Assembly (NCBI GenBank): GCA_949775045.1
Contig: OX459106.1
Coordinates: 1,325,727-1,389,726, forward strand
DNA from: Metridium senile
Taxonomy: Eukaryota > Cnidaria > Anthozoa > Actiniaria > Metridiidae
DNA: 64,000 nt
Direction: 5' to 3'
The notes under the pieces were generated by a model. That model was not told the origin of the DNA and searched no databases. It worked only from the letters and a program-made list of their open reading frames with translations. Positions 1 through 10,495 of the stretch are shown piece after piece. Both the position numbers and the translations under genes were made by a program. Position 1 is the stretch's first letter. Each line of letters opens with the position of its first letter.

Positions 1-1010
1 GAGGGTAGAGCTATGGACGTTGTATTGCAACTGATAGTGAAGTGATGATGATGATGATGATGTCGATGATATGATAATGATTCTGATGGTGATGATGGTG
101 GTGGTGGCGATATGATATGATGATGATATGATGATGACGATATGATAATGATTCTATGATGATGACGATATGATAATGATTTTATGATGATGACGATATG
201 ATAATGATTCTATGATGTTGACGATATGATAATGATTCTATGATGATGACGATATGATAATGATTCTATGATGATGACGATATGATAATGATTCTATGAT
301 GATGACGATATGATAATGATTCTATGATGATGACGATATGATAATGATTCTATGATGATGACGATATGATAATGATTCTATGATGATGACGATATGATAA
401 TGATTCTATGATGATGACGATATGATAATGATTCTATGATGATGACGATATGATAATGATTCTATGATGATGACGATATGATAATGATTCTATGATGATG
501 ACGATATGATAATGATTCTATGATGATGACGATATGATAATGATTCTATGATGATGACGATATGATAATGATTCTATGATGATGACGATATGATAATGAT
601 TCTATGATGATGACGATATGATAATGATTCTATGATGATGACGATATGATAATGATTCTATGATGATGACGATATGTTAATGATTCTATGATGATGACGA
701 TATGATAATGATTCTATGATGATGACGATATGATAATGATTCTATGATGATGACGATATGATAATGATTCTATGATGATGACGATATGATAACGATTCTA
801 TGATGATGACGATATGATAATGATTCTATGATGATGATGATATGATAATGATTCTATGATGATCGGGTGATGATGGTGATGATGATGATGTTTAAGAGTT
901 GATCTGATGCATGATATTGACTGATGATGTCGATGTTGGCGATGATGACGATGTTTCAGGTTGATGATGATGTTGGTGGTGATGATAATGAATGCACCTT
1001 AGTTAACTGA
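1..1010. repeat. GAT-rich block with a 28-bp minisatellite
   Basis: From about 130 to 863 a 28-bp unit (GATTCTATGATGATGACG plus ATATGATAAT) repeats about 26 times with very few substitutions, for example at 214, 673 and 792. Flanking sequence is irregular GAT/GATG repeat. No gene is seen. Confidence 0.95.
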
Positions 1011-1334
1011 ATCGTTGTCGCAGTCGAAGCTATACCCTTTAGAACCGCTATGCAGGCTAGAGAAGCTACATGCACTCTGAAGCCCTCAAGAAGGGGGCAC
1101 AAACTGGGAAGGGACCTGGACACCGCGAAACCGCTCAAAAAAATCGACAAAAATCGCACAATTGCACCAAACTTTGCTAAAACCCACAACTGCAAGAATT
1201 GTTAGTGGATGATTTTGAAATAAAATTTCCTGCAAGCCAAAATCGTCACTCAAATCTTTGCATTTTTATCAAATAAATTTCGTGCTCATGGAAGCGGGCA
1301 AAAAAATTTTCCTGCACGGACCAAATCATCAATG

Positions 1335-1452
1335 TTTTTGCCAACAAGCCATTGTTATTAGAACAAAGAAAATTAAAAAAATCTATTGTAAAAATGGTTG
1401 GCAAATTAGCATCACAATACCAACACTTGTAAACACGACGCTCACCTACAAG
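1335..1452 (-). repeat. copy of a dispersed repeat, inverse to the 3.7-4.1 kb array
   Basis: This stretch reads as the reverse complement of the unit arrayed at 3722-4125 (ATTTGCCAACCATTTT ... TTGTTCTAATAAC). Other copies lie near 3428-3510 and 49795-49975. Its class is unknown. Confidence 0.7.
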
Positions 1453-1933
1453 GTCAATTCTAATTGCTTCCATTTGGGCGGTCTCACCAGTTTATTTGAA
1501 GCAGATTCCTTTACTATTTTAATAAGATCTGAGTGACCTCTTCACTCAGTCGATGCAAGTAAATAAAGTTCAAAATCACGTAGATGAAATTCCGTGCGTT
1601 CCAATGACTGTTTTGGGGCTTCATACGAAGCTCCATTCAATAGAACAGCAGTCAAGAGGCTCAATATTCAAGGTCGAGTCGAGCGATGAAGATTTTGAAA
1701 ACAATTCATTTGAAAGTGGAAGACGCACGATTAAAGGTACTGTGTTTTAATATAAATAACTAGTTTGTTGTTGCCAATTATCTGTCAGTGATCAGTGCAC
1801 GTGCATTGAACTATTTTAAATATAGACTAATTAATGTTTCATGGGTATAGTATTTGCACGCTCTATCTCGGTGAAATGCATGTACTAAATAGTACAAATA
1901 ATTCTACATTAAACATTATAGAACATAGAACTA

Positions 1934-2427
1934 GAGTGATTTTCATAGAGTGGTTTTCATTAACCCGTGAAACACACTTTAGCGTAATATGCTTTATTTC
2001 ACTTTATTACACTTTTACTTTGTGTTTTAGAGTGCATGGTTTTCATTAACCCGTGAAACACACTTTAGCGTAATATGCTTTTTTACACTTAATTACACTT
2101 TAACTTTAACTTTGTGTTTTATAATCATTTGTTCAATAGCACTATTACACATTAATACACTTTGTTACTCTTTCCCTATTACACTTTGTTTCACGGGTTA
2201 ATGAAAACCACTCTATAATCATTTGTTCAATATATAGCTAGCACTATTACACATGCAGTAATACACTTTATTACTCTTTCCCTATTACACTTTGTTTCTA
2301 TGACCGTGAAAGAATTGGCAAACTAATAGTTGTTACTAAACTCTGAATCTATTGTTTTCTTTTGTTCTTTACCAACAAGTACGAGCTAAATAGTCGTTTT
2401 TCTTTCACGGTCAAATGAAAATCACTC
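1934..2427. mobile_element. nested GAGTG-type MITEs with TA target sites
   Basis: The outer element runs from GAGTGATTTTCAT to ATGAAAATCACTC and is flanked by TA on both sides. A related element (1948-2213) is inserted in its left end, with termini GAGTGGTTTTCATTAACC and GGTTAATGAAAACCACTC, also flanked by TA. A further copy of the left terminus at about 2030 suggests a third layer. TA duplication and terminal inverted repeats fit a Tc1/mariner-type non-autonomous element. Confidence 0.75.
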
Positions 2428-2564
2428 TATTTAGAATTCATATAATTTTACAACACAAAACCAGCATTCATTTCGGCCTTGTCTTAATGCTTGTTGCTTT
2501 TAAGCCTAGCTGCGACAATTTTTTTTAAATTGTTGTATACGCTATTTGCACTCTACTGTTTATA

Positions 2565-2744
2565 GTGGTTTTCATTAACCCGCGAAACAAAGTGTAATAG
2601 GGAAAGAGTAATAAAGTGTATTAATGTGTAATAGTGCTATTGAACAAATGATTATAAAACACAAAGTTAAAGTTAAAGTGTAATACTGAATGTAATAAAG
2701 CATATTACGCTAAAGTGTGTTTCACGGGTTAATGAGAACCACTC
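2565..2744. mobile_element. GAGTGG-type MITE, second copy
   Basis: The same terminal repeats as the inner element at 1948-2213 (GTGGTTTTCATTAACCCG and its inverse) bound 180 bp whose interior is the reverse complement of that copy. It is flanked by TA. Confidence 0.75.
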
Positions 2745-3427
2745 TATGCTGCATACATATTGTCTTATTTAAGTCATCTTTCAATGAACAGTCAGTCATT
2801 AATCGTTTACAAATACTTCGGCTGAATTCCAAAATCCAACTTCCTTTCCAACATGCTTTCCATTCCGTACCCACACACTGCTCTTAACAGATACAATTCA
2901 TGACACTTACAACATAAAAACATGTTCCTTATCTGTTATCAGCTTTTAAATAATAAACTAATTGATCACTAGTTAACTCAGCTCGGGATAATACAGCAGC
3001 AAGCAACGCTAAGACGCCCTATTGCAACAGTTTCTTGTCTATTCGCTCCACTCGTAGTTAAATTACTTCTCGACATTATTTGGGGGTAAGTTTAATGTGT
3101 TTTAGCCTTTATCAGTCGTAATTTGAGAATTATATTCTTGTAATAGTTGTTAGCCGTTGTTAGCTTGTATAGATATTTTTTGACCTCGATGACATAGCCT
3201 TGGTATCAGAGGTTAGTTTCTACTTGCTTTAGCGTTTGTAAATCGACGGTTTGTGAATTGAAGGAAAGAACACAGACGTACAAATATTAAATGTAAATAC
3301 TAGATCAATAAACCCTCTGGTTTTCAGGGTTTAATTGACAGGGATTTGTCTTGCGGATCGCGGGTGAAGTGTTCTTACAAGACACTCGTGTTCTTCGTTT
3401 ATAAGTGGTATAGGTACCAATCATTTT
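2745..3427. other. no feature recognised
   Basis: AT-rich sequence without a supported exon, RNA gene or clear repeat. Confidence 0.5.
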
Positions 3428-3721
3428 TATTAGAACAAAGAAAATTAATATATATAAAATATATTGTTAAAATGGTTGGCAAATTAGCATCGCAATATCA
3501 ACAGGCTTGTGTTAAACACTAAATCCCCCCAGTCGTGCATTGTTCAACATTATTCCACAATTATTTCCCGAGTTGGAATAAATGGCTTTCAACAGCCTTC
3601 AGCTTTCAAATTGCAAAGCTCTTTCCTTCAACTAGAGTGAAGACATTTAACCCGTGAAACAAAATTAAATAGTCAAGGTGTAATAGTCAAATAGAATTAG
3701 AGTTAATAACAATGGAATTAG

Positions 3722-4125
3722 AGACAGCTAAGGTGTCATTCTATAGGTAAGCGTAGTGTTTTAATACAAGTGTTGGTATTGTAAATGCTAATTTGCCAAC
3801 CATTTTCACAATAGATTTTTTAATTTTCTTTGTTCTAATAACAATGGTTGGTTGGCAAAACCACAACAAAATACGTCAATGTACGTCCACTATTAGGTGA
3901 GCGTAGTGTTTACAAGTGTTCGTATTGTGATGCTAATTTGCCAACCATTTTAACAATATATTTTTTAATTTTCTTTGTTCTAATAACAATGGTTGGTTGG
4001 CAAAACCATAACAAAATACGTCACTGTACGTCCACCTATAGATTTGTTAATTTTCTTTGTTCTAATAACAATGGTTGGTTGGCAAAAACATAACAAAATA
4101 CGTCACTGTACGTCCACGTATTCCT
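3722..4125 (+). repeat. tandem array of the GGTTGGTTGGCAAAAC repeat
   Basis: About three imperfect copies of a unit containing GTGAGCGTAGTGTTTACAAG, ATTTGCCAACCATTTT and GGTTGGTTGGCAAAAC. Single copies occur elsewhere in both orientations (1335, 3428, 49795), so it is a dispersed repeat that became tandem here. Confidence 0.75.
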
Positions 4126-4425
4126 TTCCATAAACCGATATCTCGTTCGAGCTCCTTGGCTCTATTTTATTATGCATATAATAAGAGAGACGTCGATTAT
4201 GTATCACAATAATCGTAAAAATGCATCTTGAATCGCGTACGTAGACGGAGATTAAAAGCCTCAAAGCGTCGAGGATTAACGCACTTGGAGTCAAGATTAT
4301 CAATGAACATGAGCACCACAGCGTGTTTCGTATCCATGGACGCAAAATAATTTCTGCAGTTGTCAAAGTACTAGGGCCGGTGTGATCGGCGGTCGGTTTT
4401 GAAGGTACGCATACAATTATGAGTA

Positions 4426-4613
4426 CAGTGGAACCCTGTTAATCCGGCCACAGAAGGGACAGCCAAAAGTGGCCGTATTAACGGGGTGGCCGTAAATTGG
4501 TAAATTTTATAGAAAATTTATGGGTATGTATTTCGTCGGGACCTAAAAAACCGGCCGCAATAACGGGGTGGCGGTATTAAGCGGGTGGCCGTTAGGCGGG
4601 GTTCCATGCACTG
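4426..4613. mobile_element. pogo/Tigger-like MITE
   Basis: 188 bp bounded by CAGTGGAACCCTGTTAAT on the left and GGGGTTCCATGCACTG on the right, with TA on both sides. CAGTNGAACC termini with TA duplication are typical of pogo-type mariner elements. The interior holds repeated GGCCGTNTTAACGGGGTGG motifs and no coding sequence. Confidence 0.75.
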
Positions 4614-5480
4614 TATTGTCAAAACCTTTTTAATTTTAATCCCTAAAAGGTACGACGGTGCGATTTTCTTCGCAGCTAAGCTTACGTTTTCAAAGCAGAG
4701 TAAAAATGACCCCTACATGTACAGAATCATGTTACCGATGATTGAGCAAGAACACTGAAAGGTACGCACGGGAAATATTTTCAATATTCCTAAAAGAAGT
4801 GCCGATCACGTACCCATACCACTTGGACAATCATCAAAATTGCTTGAGGGGAAATCTATGACTCAGTGAAGCATTTCTCGAATAGGTGTGAGAAAAGCAC
4901 CTTATAAACACGATAGTGCCATGAAATCTCTCTATATCTGGCATGGATTAAATAATAATTACTTTATTGATAAAATTGACTGGCAATTATTCAAAAGAAT
5001 TGAAAAACTCAATATTTACATTGCTTTAAAATATAGCTAAAATATTTATTAGTCCAATTTGCATTCATGATCTGGGAATGAAGCTGTTCTGGTACCGTTT
5101 TTGTCCTGCACTTGAGAAGTGGAATTATCCTAGGCTTTCTAAGGCTATAGTTTTTGCGCATCAATTTTGAATAGGCTGTGTAGTTTATTAGAGCGTATTC
5201 GTATAACCCACTTTTAAAATGCAAATGAGAATATGTGTAAAATAATATGCTAATTAGGTGTGCGTGTTATAAAATGCTTCAATGAGTTGCGCTCTCGGCT
5301 AAAAATAATCAAAATAAAACATGAATGACAACGAAAACGTTTATGGATTTACTCGAAACCACTTATTTGTTATTTATATGTTTATAAATTCCTTATCAAT
5401 TACCGAGGTTGAAGGGTTAAACACCATGGCATCCATGTGATGATAGCATGTTTTGCATGGAACGCGATATATGAAGTGAA
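4614..5480. other. no gene recognised
   Basis: AT-rich sequence. The start contains AAAGGTACG motifs and, near 4800-4840, a TACCACTTGGACAATC stretch related to the element at 11809-12560. Nothing else can be supported. Confidence 0.4.
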
Positions 5481-5504
5481 ACATATTATCAATTAAGTGC
5501 AGTG

Positions 5505-5770
5505 TTGCGGTGATGTAAATGTCTTCGGTGTACGGTGTCTGCTTTTCCAAACCTGCGGTGTGTGGTGAATTTTAAAGCTGTGGTGATCGTAGTGTTTGGT
5601 GAAAGATGTTGAAATAAGGTGTTGTCAACGTTAACACATTTTTTGCGATGTTGCGGTGAAAACATATTATCAAAGTACGTTGTTGTGGTGATGTAAATGT
5701 CTTCGGTGTGCGGTGTTTGCTTTTCCAAAGCTGCGGTGTGCGGTGAATTTTAAAGCTGTGGTATTCGTGA
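5505..5770 (+). repeat. direct duplication, offset about 178 bp
   Basis: About 85 bp containing GATGTAAATGTCTTCGGTGT and GAATTTTAAAGCTGTGGT occur twice, starting near 5511 and 5689, just upstream of the first recognised aquaporin exon. Confidence 0.7.
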
Positions 5771-5931
5771 GAAACCCTCGATATGTCCCCCTGCTCTAAT
5801 GTGCTTCTATCAATCCAGAGCAATTGGACTCTTTAGCTTCGTGTACAAATTACCCATATCAGACCACTTGACTTGATTTTGTTTTTCTTATGTAATGAGA
5901 TATTGTTTATTTTCAGGTCAAACTAAAAGAC

Positions 5932-6691
5932 ATGAAGACTCACCTTCCACAGCTAGCCAAGGAGATGTTGGCAGAGTGTATGGCCACTTTTATACTTATT
6001 GTAAGCAAAAACCCATTATTGACGTATTGACTCCTTCGTTCCTTCCTTCCCTTCTTCCTTACTTCTCCCTTCCATTGTTTCCTTCCTCTCGTCCGATCCT
6101 TCAATACGTTTTCACTTTTCATCTTGCTTTCTTACGTACTAACCTATACCTATTCACCTATGCACTGTTCTCAATCACTTTTAGATGTTTGGAGTTGGAT
6201 CAGTGGCTCAGGCGGTTCTCAGTAGACAACAAAATGGAACTTTCTTCTCGATTAACTTTGGATGGGGTATTGGTGTTACTATGGGATGCTACTGGGCTGG
6301 TGGAATATCAGGTTAGAAAAGTTGCCTGTCTGTCTGTCTTACTGTCTGTCTGTCTGTCTGTCTCGATTAACTTTGGCTGGGGTATAGGTGTTACTGGTGG
6401 AATATCAGGTTTGACGTCACGAGTGATGATGAGAATGATGATGATGGTTTGGTGATTTATAATATACTGAGAAAAATTACTCGATTCTGATTGGACGAAA
6501 GGAGTACAATTAAATCATAAATTGTACTCTTTTAACCTTGACTCCGTATTCACTTTATTTACCCTCGGTGAATATATATTTGTGAAATACCATCACCATC
6601 ATTAATTCATGATCACTGATCGTCATCACCATCATCATCGGCATTATCATCCCCATCATCAACTTAATCATCATCGATCATCGTAATCATC

Positions 6692-6722
<31 letters not shown>

Positions 6723-9700
6723 CCATCATCATTACCATCATCATCATCACCATCACCATCACCATCACCATCACCATCACCATCACCATCACCATCACCA
6801 TCACCATCACCATCACCATCACCATCACCATCACCATCACCATCACCATCACCATCACCATCACCATCACCATCACCATCACCATCACCATCACCATCAC
6901 CATCACCATCACCATCACCATCACCATCACCATCACCATCACCATCACCATCACCATCACCATCACCATCACCATCACCATCACCATCACCATCACCATC
7001 ACCATCACCATCACCATCACCATCACCATCACCATCACCATCACCATCACCATCACCATCATCATCGTCTACTTTATTGCGTTGTTTGCAGGTGCTCACA
7101 TGAACCCAGCAGTGACCCTGGCCAACGCCGTCGTTGGTCGTCTACCATGGAAAAAGCTGCCTGCGTACTGTACTGGTCAGCTGCTTGGAGCGTTTGTTGC
7201 ATCTGCTGTTGTCTACGGAGTCTACTATGGTAAGCTTTTAATTAATACACTGCAAAAACGGCTGAGTAGATACAACTCAACTGATAGAGCAGATTTCGGT
7301 GAAAAGTTCAGTGTCGTGTGCGTGCCTCGCCGCGACCGTGATGTTTCTAGAACGTTGACATGCCTTGCCATGCCTTGAAGGCGTTCGTGCCATGAAATTT
7401 TTCATAGTCATACGGAATCTGTAATTATATTATATTGAACGCAGTGATAGAGCAGACTTCATATGACTGTAAAAAAAAAGGTTCATTGTCGTGTGCGTGC
7501 CTCGCCGCGACCGTGATGTTTCTAGAATGTTGACATGCCTTGCCATGCCTTGAAGGCGTTCGTGCCATGAAATTTTTCATAGTCATACGGAATCTGTAAT
7601 TATATTATATTGAACGCAGTGATAGAGCAGACTTCGTATGACTGGCTGTGAAAAGTTCAGTGCCGTGTGCGTGCCTTGCCGCGACCGTGAAGTTTCTAGA
7701 ATTTTAGCGTGTTGTGCCTTGACCGCGTTCGTGCCGTGAGCTTTTCATAGTCTTATGAAATCGGCGCTAACTATAGAATAGTCCCCTTCACAGTTCCCTG
7801 CGCCATCTTGAAAGGTAGCCGGGCCTTTGCATCGAAGCGAGACGAACGTTGAGCTTGCAATGATATAGAACACTCAATAATTGCCCCGTAAGGTGTTAAA
7901 AGGTATCTATCACTGCAAGCTCAACGTTCGTCTCGCTTCGATGTAATAAAGGTCCAGCCTGCTACCTTTCGAGATTGAGTATTGAGTATACATATTTTTT
8001 TTAAGACGCCCTTAATGCGTTTGATGGAGGTGTCCGTCAGATCCTGGGACCCAACGGTACGGCTGGGATATGGGCGACCTATCCACAGCCGTATTTATCT
8101 ATCGGCAATGGATTTGCAGACCAGGTATGTATTAAAGAAAAAGACAAATTTCATATCTCCAAGCGTCCATGTTTTAATCTGTTTATTATATAACATACAT
8201 TGTTTTAAATTAAGAAACTATTTCAAAACGTTAAAAATATAGACACGTGTTATAAATAGAAATACCAACACCGGACACATGTGTGATAGATGTTATATAA
8301 ATGGAAACTAGCGAGTAAACTAGTAAAGGCTGCGTCAGTGTTTGATATAAACGATAGGTAATAGAATGAAATTTGTAACACCGTAAAAAATAGAAACTAG
8401 CGAGTAAGCTAGTATAGGCTGCATCGGTGTTTGATATAAACGTTAGGTAATAGAATGAAATGTGTAACACCGTAAAAAATAGAAATAGAAACTAGCGAGT
8501 AAACTAGTAAAGGCTGCGTCGGTGTTTGATATAAACGATAGGTAATAGAATGAAATTTGTAACACCGTAAAAAGTAAAAATAGAAACTAGCGAGTAAACT
8601 AGTATAGGCTGCGACGGCGTAAAAATGTTGACTGAACTTTATTGACTTTTCGAACTTGTTTTGTATGTTATATAATAAATGGTTAAACCACAGCAAGCCC
8701 GAAATCACCAAGAGAAATTTTTTTCAGCTTGTTGGCACCGCTCTTCTTGTTAGCTGTGTATTTGCAATCGTTGACAAAAATAACAACGCCCCTGATAAAG
8801 GCTCTGCCCCAGTTCTCATCGGTCTAGTAGTGTTCGTTATTGGTGCAACGTTTGGTTTCAACTGTGGCTACGCTATCAACCCGGCCAGGGATTTGGGACC
8901 GAGGATTTTCACGGCCATGGCAGGCTGGGGACCAGAAGTGTTCACGTAAGTGAAATGAATAAATAGATGGATGGATGAGTGGAGTGAGTGAGTGAGGGAT
9001 TGATGGATGAATGAATGCATATAAACAAATTGATTGATGGATGAATGAAATGACGAATTAATGTATGAATAAGTTAATGAATTAATTTATCAATGGAAAC
9101 TAGCGAGTAAACTAGTATAGGCTGCGTCGGCGTTTGATATAAATGATAGGTAATTTAATGAAATTTGTAACACAGTAAAAAATGTTGACTTAACTTTACT
9201 TACGTTTCGAGCTTTAGCCCTTCGTCGGAGTAAAAGAGTTAGACTAAGTCTAACTCTTTTATACTCCGACGAAGGGCTAAAGCTCGAAACGTCAGTAAAG
9301 TTAAGTCAACATTTTTTACGGTGTTTAAAGTTCCATTATGTTACCTAAGAATTAATTTATAGATAGGTAAACATATGAACGAACTAAGAATGTATGAATT
9401 AATGAATTATTAAATGGCTATGTCACTGAATAAATGTAAGAATGAATCGATAGATGGATGAATGGATGAATGACTGAATGAATGAATGAATGAATTTGAT
9501 AGATGGGTAAATGAATTATTATGTCAATAAATGAATATGAATATATTAATGAACACATGGAGGAATGAATGGATGTAGGGATGGGTACGGATGGATGAAT
9601 AAATTTATAATTGAATGGTCAAAATATAAACTGGGAAATGGGATTCCGACCCCCCCCTTCAGGACCCTCTAATAAATTTCTTGTTTTTCATTTTAGTGTG

Positions 9701-10086
9701 AGAAACAATTGGTCGTGGGTACCAGTCATTGGTTGTCTCGTGGGAGGGGTGGTAGGGGCTGTTTTGTACATCTTAACCATAGAAATGCATCACTCATCAG
9801 AAGAGAATGAGAACGACATAGAATTGGAGAAAGTAGTTGTCGAATCAACAAATCCAGGTAATTGATGATGATGGTGATGATGATGATTGTGATGATGAAA
9901 ATGATTATGGTGATGATCATGATGCATGATGATGATGATGATGATAATGATGTGATGATGATTATGGTGATGATGCATGATGATGATGATGATGATGATA
10001 ATGATATGATGATGATTATGGTGATGATGATGATGATGATGATAATGATATGATGATGATTATGGTGATGATTATGGTGATGATGC

Positions 10087-10118
<32 letters not shown>

Positions 10119-10140
10119 AATGATATGATGATGATTATGG

Positions 10141-10171
<31 letters not shown>

Positions 10172-10457
10172 AATGATATGATGATGATTATGGTGATGAC
10201 GATGATGATGATGATGATGATGATAATGATATGATGATGATTATGGTGATGATTATGGTGATGATGCATGATGATGATGATGATGATGATAATGATATGA
10301 TGATGATTATGGTGATGATGCATGATGCATGATGACGATGATGATGATGATGATGATGATAATGATATGATGATGATTATGGTGATGATTATGGTGATGA
10401 TGCATGATGATGATGATGATGATGATAATGATATGATGATGATTATGGTGATGATGC

Positions 10458-10495
<38 letters not shown>

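Noticed and set aside
130..863. CRISPR-like regular repeats
   Set aside because: The 28-bp units are directly adjacent with no unique spacers, and the genome is eukaryotic; it is a minisatellite.
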